Origin: Gnetum montanum
Lineage: Eukaryota; Streptophyta; Gnetopsida; Gnetales; Gnetaceae
Reading direction: 5' to 3'
DNA: 52,043 nucleotides
NCBI GenBank assembly: GCA_015680685.1
Contig: MNCI01027496.1
Location: 1,579,803-1,631,845, forward strand
Part shown: piece after piece, positions 33,989-44,723 of the stretch
How positions within the stretch are numbered: position 1 is the stretch's first letter
Layout: the number at the start of each line of letters is the position of its first letter
Notes under the pieces: generated by a model
The model's database searches: none
What the model was told of the DNA's origin: nothing
The model's input: only the letters and a program-made list of their open reading frames with translations
Made by a program: the position numbers and the translations under genes

Positions 33989-35225
33989 ATGACATCCAAG
34001 AAGAAACAAGTGCAAGCTTTGAATCATGACATGGAGAGCATGAAATCAGTCTTCTAGATGATGGTTGCTCGATTGGATGAAATCAATGTGAAGGTGGATA
34101 GACAAGCTAGTCCTAGCCATATCTAAACATGTGGAGGTGAAGAGCATGTATGTTCAGATGAAGAACTCTCAAAGCCAAATGGAGATGAAGTAGATGAAGA
34201 GGAAGCTTACTCTAGCTATGGGAGTGCAGGAAAAAATAAAATAAGGATTCTAATGAGAGGGAATCCTATTTCTCATATGAGAACTCTAAGAGCTCTGGCA
34301 ATGTTCAATACTTTTTCAAGCAAGCTTAATGACAAAGATAAGGCTAGGCTTGTGAGAGTCTTTAGAAATGCTTCAAGACTTTCGTACATAGAGTTGAAGA
34401 CTTTTAATGGTGTAGATGGAACCAATGCTTTTGTATGTTGCCTAAAGGTACTTGAGAAGCATTTTCACTTGGAAGAGGTACCAAACAACTTGAGGGTACC
34501 TATTGCCAAATCCAAATTAGAAGGTATGGCTTCTACTTGATGGGAAAAAGAGTTCCATGGTTATGAAAGATGAAATGGTCAACCTCTTAGAGATTTGGAT
34601 TTGATGAAATATAGGTTGAAGAGAAAATTTAAACAATGTCATCAAAGATAAGAAACCATTATAAAGTTGAAATTTCTAAGGCAAGGTGACAAGGATGTTA
34701 AAGAATTTTACATTAAATTTTGTAATTTATTTCATCAAGCTAAGGCAACTTGGAGGAGTATGAACAAGCTTCAATATTTTTAGGAGGTCTCAAAATGACA
34801 TACCAGTAAGAGTTGTAGTTTTATGAGCCACAAACTCTTGATGAGGTTTATGATTTTGCACTCAAGGTTGAGAAGAAATTAGGTGGATTTGGAAATAGGA
34901 GAAAATAAACTTCTAAAGGAAAGGAGAAAGGATCTAGATCTAATAAGAAATCCAAGTCTAAATCTAAAGAGAAGGAGGGTAGCCAAGATAAGAAGATTGA
35001 AGGAGGTGATGAGAAGGGTAAAACCAAGAAGGACCTAAGAAAGGAAGACAAGGGTCAAGGTAGTAGCTCATAAAAAATTTGGTGCTTCAAATATCAAGAA
35101 TAAGAATACAAGCAATGGAAATGTCCTCTTCACAAGGTAGCCAAGGCTAAGGATGTGCAAGCCATGGAGGTGGAGGAGACATCAAGCCAAGCTCTTCAGA
35201 GATGTAATCCTAATGCTCCAAAAAT
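33989..35225 (+). pseudogene. gag, chromovirus-like element
   Basis: Opens at ATG 33989 (MTSKKKQVQALNHDMES) and meets a stop after 22 codons. The capsid core continues at 34253-34540 and to about 34870 (IELKTFNGVDGTNAF, then YIKFCNLFHQA). A Lys/Ser-rich linker follows (34900-35060). A decayed zinc knuckle lies at 35079-35130, where WCFKYQE and WKCPLHK stand for CX2C..H..C with one Cys changed to Tyr. The 5' part of a virus-like-particle protein, not functional. Confidence 0.75.
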
Positions 35226-35259
35226 ATAGGATGTTTCTAAAATAAATTCTTATGCATTC

Positions 35260-35652
35260 ATGAGAAATGTGAATAGAGGAGATCATCCTAATAACAAATT
35301 GTTGTTTCGGATTAGTGCAAGTTGTTTGCTTAATGGGCAATGGATTCATGTTTTAATTAATAGAGGAGCCCAAGATAATGTTATTTCTTCTAGGGAAATT
35401 GCTAGTTTCAATTTGGTAACTAATCCTCATCCTAGATCCTATAAGATGAATTGGTTGTATAACTATTTTTCCCAAGATATGAGGGAACATTGTACTTTGA
35501 AATTTAAAATTGGAAGTTTTCATGATGTTGTGAGGTATGATGTGCATGTTAAGGTAATTCTTGGTAGACCTTCGCATTTTGACAATGATGCTCAATTTGA
35601 TGGAGCAAGAAATGTGTGGAGTGTTGTTAGACCTGAGGAATCCATGATTTGA
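35260..35652 (+). pseudogene. aspartic protease, chromovirus-like element
   Basis: An open 130-codon frame. Residues 31-40 read VLINRGAQDN where active elements have an LIDSGA loop. The catalytic Asp is Asn34 and the Ser is Arg35, so it cannot cleave. The C-terminal half keeps the VILGRPSHFD motif of the retropepsin fold. It is followed by stops and the foreign LTR fragment. Confidence 0.8.
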
Positions 35653-35735
35653 TTCCTATGATAGTTGAATAAGTGAGGTAGAAAAGCTCAATTAATGCTT
35701 TCTTAATCCTTCTAGGAGAGAGGGAATATATTAAG

Positions 35736-35794
35736 TGATGAGACGCGGTTTACACTAGGCCGCGATATCGTGTACGCGATATCGCGACCGACGC
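35736..35794 (+). mobile_element. Athila-like LTR start inserted in the chromovirus-like element
   Basis: Begins TGATGAGACGCGG and closely matches the first bases of the LTR at 335-1 (minus). It has two GATATC sites (35764, 35778; step 14 bp) with CG-rich flanks. It ends at an undetermined base (35795), after which the host element resumes in its RT leader. The rest of the LTR or element is missing, either deleted or lost at an assembly join in the palindromic array. Confidence 0.8.
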
Positions 35795-35859
35795 NGTAGG
35801 TTGAACTTTCTATAGGTATGCTAGGCTTGAAGGAAAAATTTTCAAAGGTGTTAAAGTGG

Positions 35860-37150
35860 GAATTAGATGGACTACCACAATAAGGAATGTATATCATTAG
35901 ATTGACTTAATTCCTAGTGCTACCATTCCAAATAAGAGAGCTTACTAGATGGCACTAAATCAGAGGGTTGAATTTCAAAGGTAAGTAGAGGGGTTACTTG
36001 CAAATGGCTTTGTGAGGGAATCCATTTTACCTTATGTAATATTAGCAGTGTCAATGCCAAAGAAGGGCACTGATGAATAGAGGATGTACATTGATTCTAG
36101 GGTAGTGAATAAGATAACAGTGAAGTACATGTTTTCTATTACAAGGATGGATGATATACTTAATGTCCTTACCAATGATAAAATTTTTAGCAAAATTGAT
36201 TTGAAGAGTGATTGCCATCAAATTAGAATTTAGCCTAGTGATGAGTGAAATATAGCTTTCAAAACATAGGATGAACTTTTTGAGTGGCTGGTGATGTCAT
36301 TTGGGCTCATGAATGCACCTGCGACATTCATGAGGTTGATGCATGACGTATTAAAGGACTTGATTGGTAAGTGTTGTATTGTCTTTTTTGACAATATTTT
36401 GGTATATAGATCTAATGAGGAAGAGCACTTGGATCACTTGAGTATGGTATGCCTTACATTAGAGGAGGTATAGTTGGTATTCAACATGAAGAAAAGTCGT
36501 TTCTTTAAGAGGGAAATCACATATTTGGATCATGTGGTTTTTAAAAATCATATTAGGGATTAGCTAACTTCTAAGAATGTTGGGGAGGTAAGATCATTTC
36601 TTGGTTTAGAAAATTTTTATAGATGGTTCATAAAAAATTTTAGTGGTATTTCATGGCCTATGTTTGGTTTGTTGAAGAAAAATAAAGAATTTAGTTGGGA
36701 TAATGAAACCCAAGGGAGCTTTGACTTGTTGAAAGCAAAGATTACTAGTGTTCCAGTGCTTGAAATTCCAAATTTTTAGAAGCTATTTCAGGTGGAGGTG
36801 CATGCAAGTGGACTTGCCATTGGTGGGGTACCTTCACAAGAAGGTAGGACTATTGCTTTCTTTTCTAAAGAGTTAAATGAGTCAAGGAAAAAATATAGCA
36901 TATATGATAAGGAGTTGTACACTATTCTTCAAGTAATCAAGCATTGGAGTCATTACTTGTTGCCCAAGGAATTCACTTTGATGATAGAACACAAAGCACT
37001 TTAATTTCTAAACTTTGAAAAGAAGTTTAGTGCAAAGCACATGAAGTGGATTGCACAGTTACAATAGTTCAATTTTGTGTTGAAGCACAAAAGTAGGAAA
37101 GCCAATGTAGTGGTTGATGCATTATCTAGGGTGCATGTTGTAAATTTCAA
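35860..37150 (+). pseudogene. reverse transcriptase and RNase H, chromovirus-like element
   Basis: IDLIPSATIPNK (about 35900), then FVRESILPYV, KITVKYMFSITRMDDIL, FSKIDLKS, and an open frame at 36291-36473 with [18 protein letters not shown]. The catalytic box is FFDNILVY (about 36384): the second Asp is Asn, so polymerase activity is lost. The thumb is at about 36580 (VRSFLGLENFYRWF). RNase H is at 36780-37150, with an open frame at 36792-37004 (FFSKELNESRKKYSIYDKEL) and ending in VVDALSR. Stops are scattered throughout. Confidence 0.9.
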
Positions 37151-37265
37151 TGTATCTCATGTGGAAGGTATGGGTGATATGACTTCTTTTTATGAGCATG
37201 ATGTTGATTTTGGGTAGGTTTGGAGGAGCCTCAAAGAGTCATTGATGAATAGGATAGATCAATGA

Positions 37266-38135
37266 ATGGACTATCATATTCAACATGAACTATTATTTAA
37301 GAATGGAAAGGTATGTGTTCCTAACTATGATTTTAGGAAGAAGATTTTGTTTGAAAATCATTGTAGTGGCATGGTAGGTTACATGGACAAGGATAAAACA
37401 TTGGAACTTATGGGAAATATTTATTTTTTGCTTGGTATGGCTACACAAATTTCAAAATTTGTGGAGTACTTGACATGTGAGAAGTTCAAAGGAGGTAAAG
37501 GTGTGGATGGGCACTATATGCCTTTGCCAATTCCCAAAGGTCCATGGAAAAGTGTGTTAATGGACTTTATAAGTGGTACTCCAAAGACCAAGATTGAAAA
37601 CAATGCAATTTTTGTTGTTGTGGATAGGTTCTTCAAGAAGACACATTTTATTCCATGTAAGAAGGTGAGTGATGCTTCTTATGCTGCAAATTTATTTTTC
37701 CAATGTGTTGTGAAGTTGCATTGTATTCCTTTGAATATTGTTAGTGACAAAGAATTCAAGTTCTCAAGTTATTTTTAAAGGTTCCTTTGGAATATTTTAG
37801 GAACAAAGTTCAATTTCTCTAATGTATATCATCCACAATATGATGGCTAAATGAAGGTGGTGAATAAATCCTTGCTAAAAATATTGAGATGTTTGTGTGA
37901 TGGACAACCAAATAGGTGGAAAAACTTGTTGTTTCATGCTAAATTTTCATATAATAATGATTTTCATGTTGCAATTGTTAAAAGCCCATTTGAGGTAAAT
38001 TATGTGTTTTGTCCAAATATGGTGGACACTTTGGAGAGATTTGATGATGAATCTCAACTTAGTATTGATTTTGTGCAAGAGAAGAGGGATCTCCATCCAC
38101 AAGTAAAATCAAATCTTGAGAAGAAGGCTGAATAG
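37266..38135 (+). pseudogene. integrase, chromovirus-like element
   Basis: Zinc-binding part 37266-37490, then the core: LMDFISGTPK (first Asp), FVVVDRFFKKTHFIPC and NIVSDKEFKF (second Asp). At 37845-37870 YHPQYDG is followed by a stop and then MKVVNKSL, where active copies have a Glu; it is Lys here. The C-terminal part (37851-38135) includes PNRWKNLLFHAKFSYNN and PFEVNYV. Loss of the DDE Glu plus stops make it inactive. Confidence 0.9.
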
Positions 38136-38439
38136 AGAGTCCTAATGAGGAATGAGGATAAGTAGAAGCCTAATTTTGCTATTTATGACTTTGTTTAAAT
38201 GCAATTAAAGAAGAAGCGGTTGATAGGTGTTAATTTCTCCAAATTGAAAGCAAAGAGGATGGGGCCTTTCAAAATCAAGGCTAAATTAATGACAATGCTT
38301 TTGAGATTGATTTACCAAACAATGTTAGTATGTCTTTTGTATTTAATGTTTTAGATCTTGTGCACTATCATGGACCAGCTAATGAGAAGACCATACAAGG
38401 TAGCCTCAATGAGGTGAAGGGGGCTATTTTTCAGTCCAA

Positions 38440-38625
38440 GCCTTTAATGGAGAGGAAGGCAATCGTACTTAAGTGGAGGGAAGCTTCTAGCACTTAGGGA
38501 GTTAAGAGGCATGAATATTTGATCCATTGGGAGGATCAATACACTAATGATGTTGTACGGATTTATGAGATCAAACTTGTTGAGTGGGGGATCACTTCAA
38601 CCCCTACTTCATTGTTCACATGAGT
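38440..38625 (+). pseudogene. chromodomain-like tail
   Basis: After the integrase C-terminus, broken frames read LKWREASS, then a stop, then VKRHEYLIHWEDQYTND. This fits the core of a chromodomain (EYLIHWED), which marks chromoviruses and can direct integration to modified histones. Identification rests on this short match. Confidence 0.55.
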
Positions 38626-38635
38626 TCACTTTTTA

Positions 38636-38652
38636 AAGGGTGGGAGAGTTCA
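38636..38652 (+). other. polypurine tract
   Basis: AAGGGTGGGAGAGTTCA directly before the TGTAGG start of the 3' LTR. Confidence 0.75.
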
Positions 38653-39690
38653 TGTAGGAATAGCTTGTCTAATTAGCTTGTGCTTATCCTAAAAGTTGTT
38701 TTTATAGGTTTCATGTTTGGAGAAGATTTGGATAAGTGTGACCTATTTTTGTGTGTCTTCTTATGTCAATTTTTGATGATGATGATTCTTGGATGTTTTG
38801 GCATGTTTTGAATTTTTTTTGGCTCATTTTGATGAGTTCAAGGGGGTTCCAAGATCTATGGGGACTTGTTTGGAGGCATCTAGACACTCCAGGCATCATA
38901 GCACCTAGAGGATAGAGGTCTATCAAGAAAGATAGATGTCTCAACTTAGACATCTAACTTGAAGTGTAGACATCCCAAGACCAAAGTAGACATTTACCAA
39001 AAATAGTAGATGTCTCACTTGAAAGCATGGCTTTCACAGTAGATGTCTACGTAAAACCAGAGACATCTAAGATGGTAAGGAAAAAAGCTTTAATGTGGTG
39101 TTTTAATTGGAAAACATCCAAAAGACTCCAAATCCTTGTGGAAAACATCTAGAAGGATAAATAGAAAGCTTCCTAGGATTTTGGATCTCTATAATTATGT
39201 ATGTATTCATTTATGAGAAGGGAGGAGAGCTAGTATGTAAGCAAAGAGAGCTTGTATGCAACAAGAGTGAGAGAAAATGCTCTTGAGAGTGGAGAGCTAA
39301 GCAAGAGAGATTAGGTAAGCCCATTAGGTGAGTGTAATTGGTGATTGTAGCTCCAAGATCAGCTTGTGGTGTGTTGGTATGTGTTCTATTCTCTTATACC
39401 GCACTTGTGAGTTGCAATCTTAGTCCTAAGTTATGGAAGAGATTTCTATTGGTTGTGTCTTGTATTAAGAACAACCATTATGTGGTTGTAGAGCCTCATG
39501 CTCTATAATATCATTTGAGTGTGATAGGTTTTTGGATGCTTATGGGTTGTTTGAATCCTGTTGTAACCTTCTAATAAATTAAGTGAAGATAGCTACTTTT
39601 CTTATTTTCTAGTAAATAATTTTGTCTTTGCATAATACCTAGATTTAGTGCATTGCAAGAGATTTACTTGTGGAGTGAACTTGCTCCACA
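38653..39690 (+). repeat. 3' LTR of the chromovirus-like element
   Basis: 1038 bp, partner of 32875-33915. A TATA-like GATAAATAGAA occurs near 39155 where the partner has GTAAATAGAA. Confidence 0.88.
38915..39067 (+). promoter_or_regulatory. GAYRTC array in U3, 3' LTR
   Basis: GAGGTC, GATGTC, GACATC, GACATC, GACATT, GATGTC, GATGTC and GACATC start at 38915, 38935, 38949, 38969, 38989, 39009, 39042 and 39062. Steps are 20, 14, 20, 20, 20, 33 and 20 bp. It has one more 20-bp unit than the 5' LTR. Confidence 0.7.
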
Positions 39691-40640
39691 AATCCTATTA
39701 AAAACTAGTGTTTGGTAAAATAATGAATGACATAAAGTGTAACCAAAATTTGTATAGAAGATGTATAATCCCATATAAAATATAACAATGTAAATTAAAA
39801 ACTCTCAAATGCAAAGAAAAAAATGAAAAATTAGATTAGGAATTTACCTATAATCACAACTACCCCTATTAATTTTTAGTAGCAAAAATTTAAACTAAGA
39901 TTAATAGGTTGTAAATTTATATTGGATTTTTTTTATGTTAGGAGGGGGGAGGGGAAGGAGGGGGTGAACATGGAAAAGGTCTATAAGGAGGAGGTTGGGT
40001 TGTGGTGGGGGAAGAGGAGATGAGAAAAAGAGTAAGGGTGAAGGGAAAGAGGATTGTTATGATAAACCTCCAAAATAAACAAATTTATTAATCAATAGTA
40101 GCAATAGATCCAAAGTAATAATACGATGGTTCATGATCAAAATCCTAGAAACATAATGCATTACATCATATCTTCAAAGCATAAAAATAAGAGAAAGAAA
40201 GGCAATGATCAATGATTTTTGGGGGTACCAATATTAGTTTTCACCCTTGCAATCAATCTTAAAAAAAAACTTACCTTTGGGGTAAGAAAAGGATCAAGTC
40301 ATGCCCTCTGTTAGAAGTGTCCTTGTAATTTTTCACTTCCAATAAGAGGTTTCTTATTAAATTAGAACAAATTAAAAAGCTATCTAAATCATAAATGATA
40401 GAAAATCAAACATCATTTAAAATAAATCAAGAATAACATATGGTGCATCCTTTCATGCACATAAGGAAGAAAAGAAAGAATCAATATCGCTAGGATACTT
40501 TTCTTCTCTTACTATGAACTTGAAATAAAAATTTCATATAAAGATTTAACTTTATCTCAAAGTTGAAGCTCTACTTTGTAGAGTGTCTCTTGTAGATCAC
40601 ATTACAGTTGTGCTTCCAAATGCAAAAAAGGACATTAAGT
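39691..40640. other. unassigned, with a G-rich purine tract
   Basis: AT-rich and non-coding apart from a purine-rich segment at 39941-40062 with several runs of four to six G (39941-39964 is the densest). Possibly the 3' end of the LINE remnant that follows on the minus strand. Confidence 0.35.
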
Positions 40641-40649
40641 TAAAGCATA

Positions 40650-41765
40650 TTTTAAAAAATATAAAGAGTAATAGTATTATCCCTACAAAAAAGCATAAGT
40701 AATAGAATTTTAAATTTTTTGAAATCCATGAACTGAAAAACACCATTGCCAAACTTGTTGAGTGAAAGAGAAATAAACAAAAACATGTTCAATAGAATCT
40801 TCATGAGAGAAAATTGGATAACTTGGATTATCAAAACTAAGAAGTTATTATTATGGCCCAATATTGAGGCCTCTATATAATAAAGACCAAGAAAAGACTT
40901 GCACTTTTGGCTAAACCCCTAAATTTTCATAAGTTTTTATACATTTGTATCCAATCTTTCTCTATATCTTGAGTGTTCCATCTATGATTAAGGATTTCAA
41001 AAGGAGCTTTCTCTCTACCAAACCGCTACTAACCTTTAACAAGAGAAAAATGGACCATCTTAACACCATAAAGTCAAACCCCATTATCCCAAAAGCAAGA
41101 TGAGAGTTGAGAAGAAGATCCCAAGAAAACTACTAAGTATCTATCACAAAGAGTTTGAAAAGGGGCATTATCTATTTTATTTAAATTGATTCTAGCTTAA
41201 AATTATTTTCATTATAATGGCACAAGAGGGATTACATTAGAGAAAAAATTTGCAATATGAAAAATACCTTTATGATTGAATTTAATTCTTTTCAATTCAC
41301 AGTCATAAGTAGCTAAAAAAATTAGTATTTCCATAACATGGTTCCCACTAGATAGAAATTCATTTAATGGAATTCCATGTGTGTTGAAAAGGGTGACATT
41401 GTAAATAAGAACTAATTTGCTACCAAGCTAACCAAATGTGTTGAAGCACAACTGATCCTCTAACTTTAATCTTAGCAAAAGTGATAAGCCAATTTTTGCA
41501 TCTAGTGTTAAACCAAATGTTTGACATAGATGAATACATATATTTAATTTAGTGTATAATAAGAAATTTCCAACTTTCATCACCTTGCAAAGCTCTTAAA
41601 AATTCATTTGGTAAAAAGCAATATACCTTGATGAGAGGTTGAAGGAAAACCCAAACCATCAACATTTTTATTAAGAGTACAAAATTTATATTGGAAATGA
41701 CAATGCATAGAGAGAAAAAATAACATGTGCCTATGAATAGTAATCTCAATAATTTACAACCACAT
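40650..41765 (-). pseudogene. LINE (L1-like) ORF2 C-terminal remnant
   Basis: Minus-strand frames around 40900-40730 read PKVQVFSWSLLYRGLN, then SHEDSIEHVFVYFSFTQQVW. This is the pattern of the zinc-binding domain found after the reverse transcriptase in plant non-LTR retrotransposons; its cysteines are replaced. Further upstream, LGFPSTSHQGILLF and ALQGDESWKFLI (about 41660-41560) resemble the RT-to-zinc-finger linker. Heavily frame-shifted; no 5' part. Assignment is by pattern. Confidence 0.6.
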
Positions 41766-42001
41766 TATGAATGCTAGACTATTCATCATGCATCTTAAGT
41801 CAAAGTTTTAATTCCAAAATGAGAACTATAGAGGATATGGAATGATGAAACTCATAAATCCATTCATTAAGTTATTTTAATTGTAATGTAGATGAAATTA
41901 AAGACATTCATAGCATTTTTTATCACCAACTACAAGCTACAAAAAATCAAAAATAGCTATGTTACCTTTGTGGATCGTTGAACTTAGAAGGAGGCTGGGG
42001 A

Positions 42002-42014
42002 GGGGGGGGGGGGG
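42002..42014. repeat. 13-base G run
   Basis: Homopolymer near the U5 end of the copia-type LTR; its exact length is likely to be unreliable. Confidence 0.9.
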
Positions 42015-42622
42015 TTTGGGAAATGAATAAGTTCCCCAAACAAAAACTTAAACAAACAAAGCATACACATAAATTTACATGGTTCCCCAACTTGGGTACT
42101 CCACACTCGGAGGGTAGATCACAAGTACAGCTCTAGACTTTGTTGATCTCAAAGGGTCCACACCCTGTATAGTCTTCAAGCCTTGCTCCAAAGTGTTGTA
42201 TTGTAACACTAATTATTGAGCCATACAAGGTCCCATTAGGGTTGAAAATTTGGTTTCAAGGCTTCCACAACCTTTACAATCTTGAGCTTTGCACCAGAGT
42301 GTTGTAATGTAGCACCAACAACTAAATCTCATAGGATCCCAACAAGCTCAAGCACATAAACCCTACAGGACAACAAGAACAAGAATTACTAGGAATAATT
42401 GCAACTCAATTTTCTGATCCTTGCATAGTTAGGTACAACACACTTTACAAAGCCAAAATGATTAGAAAACGAAGAGAAATAGAGAATTCAATGATTACAA
42501 ATGATTGTAAAATTCTTGCACTTTTTCCCAATGCACATCAAATCTTCTTATAGTTGTTGTGTTGCTAAATCCTTCTCAAAAATCATGTAATGGCTAGCTA
42601 ACAATTACTAGTGGTCATGGGA

Positions 42623-42909
42623 GATATCTTTCTTGTGCCTAGGACATCTCTTTGAATTTGCCTTCAAATCTAGGAAGATGTCTTTGTTTTCTGAAAGATA
42701 TCTTTTTGAAGTCTCCATCTTGGAAGATGTCTTTGCTCAATGGAAGATGTCTTTTTATATTTTGTCTACATTCTATAAAGACATCTTTACCTCATGAAAG
42801 ATGTCTTTGGCTAGGGAAAGACATCTTGCTTTTTCTAAAGATATCTTTATGAATTTTCTCTTAGCTCATCCCAAATCGGCCAAGATATCTCCTGCTTTCC
42901 AAAGACATC
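42623..42909 (-). promoter_or_regulatory. twelve-site GAYRTC array in copia-type U3
   Basis: Exact GATATC, GACATC or GATGTC starts at 42623, 42643, 42678, 42697, 42726, 42746, 42780, 42800, 42820, 42840, 42884 and 42904. Steps are 20, 35, 19, 29, 20, 34, 20, 20, 20, 44 and 20 bp. Most are extended as AAAGATATCTTT, AAGATGTCTTT or AAAGACATCTTT. About 0.3 sites would be expected by chance in this length. It lies upstream of the probable TATA box on the minus strand. Confidence 0.75.
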
Positions 42910-43224
42910 TTTCTTCATCTTTTTTTGTCTTTTGAATGCATTGTTCCTTGTCCATAGTCTTAACCTTCTTCATGCTTAGATGATGATAACTTTGCTTGTT
43001 CAATATCAAGTCCTTATTCACATTCTTTGGATGTTCATTTGAAGACATGTGCATGACCTCCTCCTTTGAGCTCTGGGATAGTTTGTTCAATGTCCTCTTT
43101 AGCTCATCTTGGTTTCTTGTGTATGTAGTCCTACAAACAAAATAACCATACAACCATACAAACAACTTTTGTCTCCAATTTACTTAACTTTTTAAGCATA
43201 CCAAAAGACACCAAAAGGTCCACA

Positions 43225-43242
43225 ATCTCCCCCTTTTTGGTA
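43225..43242 (-). other. polypurine tract (copia type)
   Basis: Minus-strand CCAAAAAGGGGGAGAT, adjoining the LTR start. Confidence 0.8.
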
Positions 43243-43906
43243 ATGTTCAAGAAAATGGGTTAGTGGTCATACAAATATAATCATACTACTCTTCTGCTTT
43301 TTGAACAACAAAGGATAAGGTGCACAAACTTGGGTAGAAAAGATAGAAAATAAAAAATAATAACCACATAATATGCAGAGTCAAGTATCATAATCCTAAA
43401 AAGATATAAGGAGTATGTATTTATCAGGTTCATGAATAGGTGCCCCAAATGTTGCAAGAGCAAAAAAAAGCCTTTCCAAGTGAAAGTCAATTTTAAAGCA
43501 AAGGCTTAAGCAACTTGTCTCAAAAAATAAGACAGTAGTAGTACAAGATGCTTGGAATTCAAATAATCTTCATTTTTATACAACATGGTCATATCTTCAT
43601 TATGAGGTAAACATTGTCATACAACTTCACAATGGAAAACTATTTATGTTAAAGGAATACATTTTCATAGAGTAATCATGTCATTGCTCAAAAAGTAGTG
43701 AGGAATGTACTGTATCCTTTGCGTAAGGCATGATTTTGAAAAGTGAAAGTTGCTCTTTTAAGGTCAAAACAAGGAGCTATGATTAATTCAATAAGAACCA
43801 TCAACATTAAATTGTAAGGAAGAAAACATGCTCTATTGTTTGTTCAAGGAAATGCAACATCCAAAAACATTGATAAAAAATAAAGCATGCTAATAAATAT
43901 ACATTC
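43243..43906 (-). other. probable 3' interior of the copia-type element
   Basis: Lies upstream (minus strand) of the polypurine tract and is interrupted at 43907 by the solo LTR. AT-rich; I could not find RNase H or RT motifs, so this is non-coding or too decayed. Confidence 0.35.
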
Positions 43907-43911
43907 ATACA
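43907..43911. repeat. target-site duplication ATACA (left)
   Basis: ATACA directly before the solo LTR, repeated at 44724-44728. Confidence 0.85.
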
Positions 43912-44723
43912 TGATGAGCCACGATATCGCATACGCGATATCGCATCCGCCACGTGATATCGCATACATGATATCACGTCCTGCCTCATCTCTATAAATA
44001 AGAGGTGGCACCCTTTGTTTCAAGTAGTAAGACTTAGATCCTTAGCCAAACTCTTGCAGTTTTATTAGCCCAGAGTTAGAATAATTTCTATGTGCCCATA
44101 GTAGGAGTCATAGAGTGAACAGATCTTTATTCGAGCAATTTGTACTTGAGCACACATTTGTGTACAGTATTAAAGACAAACTTTATGATAAACCTTGCAG
44201 CATACAGACTAAGCTAATTAGTAATTAATTATTGTTGAATGTTTAATGCTTTCCTAGTTAATTAATTTCTATCTCAACCTTTGACCCTCTTAGTTAAGTG
44301 CACTCAATACGACTGCTTTGAGCATGCGTGCAGTGCTTGGTAACCCAGTAACAATTAGCATTTGGCAATCCCAGCAGCGTTGCACTAGTTTAGAATGTGG
44401 ACGGCAAGTGGGAACGTATACTAGTGTTAGGAACAATTAGAACTAGTTAATGAATAGTTAAGATAAATTAGCCACTTAGTTCTCTCCTCCTTTCCTGTAT
44501 TAGCATAAGACATAAAAAATATAAAAGCTATAAAAATCATATACCTCAAGCTTACTTAACCATACAACCATGACAATACAAGTAAGTTTGGGAAGGCAAC
44601 AATTGATTAACCCCGAGTGTTTCATTAAGGCACGTAAGCACTTAGTCCTTGGAGTTCGACCGGATCACGCGTGAAACACTCGTATTCGTATGGTTGAGTG
44701 TAGGGGTAACTCGCCACTCATCA
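43912..44723 (+). mobile_element. solo Athila-like LTR
   Basis: 812 bp from TGATGA to TCATCA, flanked on both sides by ATACA, with no interior. A textbook solo LTR left by recombination between the two LTRs of an inserted element. Its U5 end matches the start of 12603-13489 in reverse complement (for example CGTATGGTTGAGTGTAGGGG), so it belongs to the same family as the 12.6 kb element. U3 differs: it has the CG-flanked GATATC array shared with 1-335 and 35736-35794. Confidence 0.92.
43923..44000 (+). promoter_or_regulatory. solo-LTR promoter: four GATATC sites and TATA box
   Basis: GATATC at 43923, 43937, 43956 and 43970 (steps 14, 19, 14 bp), the first two with CG-rich flanks, followed by TATAAATA at 43993-44000. 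The leader continues AAGAGGTGGCACC as in the copy at the left edge. Confidence 0.75.

Larger units (their letters stand above)
32875..39690 (+). mobile_element. chromovirus-like Ty3/gypsy element, full length, decayed
   Basis: LTRs 32875-33915 and 38653-39690 (TGTAGG..CA ends), an initiator-Met primer site after the first and a polypurine tract before the second. Between them lie gag, protease, RT, RNase H, integrase and a chromodomain-like tail. No matching target duplication is seen (ATTGG against AATCC). Catalytic residues are lost in protease, RT and integrase, so it is dead. A fragment of the Athila-like LTR lies between protease and RT. Confidence 0.9.
41969..43224 (-). mobile_element. 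copia-type 3' LTR, 1.26 kb
   Basis: Termini TGTGGATC and GGTCCACA form an inverted repeat (7 of 8). On the minus strand the LTR is preceded by CCAAAAAGGGGGAGATTG, the classic plant Ty1/copia polypurine tract, so this is a 3' LTR with its interior to the right. U3 carries a long palindromic array; a TATA-like CTATAAGAAG lies at about 42555-42546. R/U5 contains an imperfect duplicated block (TTGTATTGTAACAC near 42196 and TTGTAATGTAGCAC near 42303). Frames at 42652-42852 and 42866-43165 are LTR shadows. Confidence 0.75.

Noticed and set aside
32870-39695. Target-site duplication for the chromovirus-like element
   Set aside because: Flanking 5-mers ATTGG and AATCC do not match; not claimed.
42652-43165. 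Two ORFs in the copia-type LTR
   Set aside because: Their repeated residue patterns come from the GAYRTC array; no domain is present.
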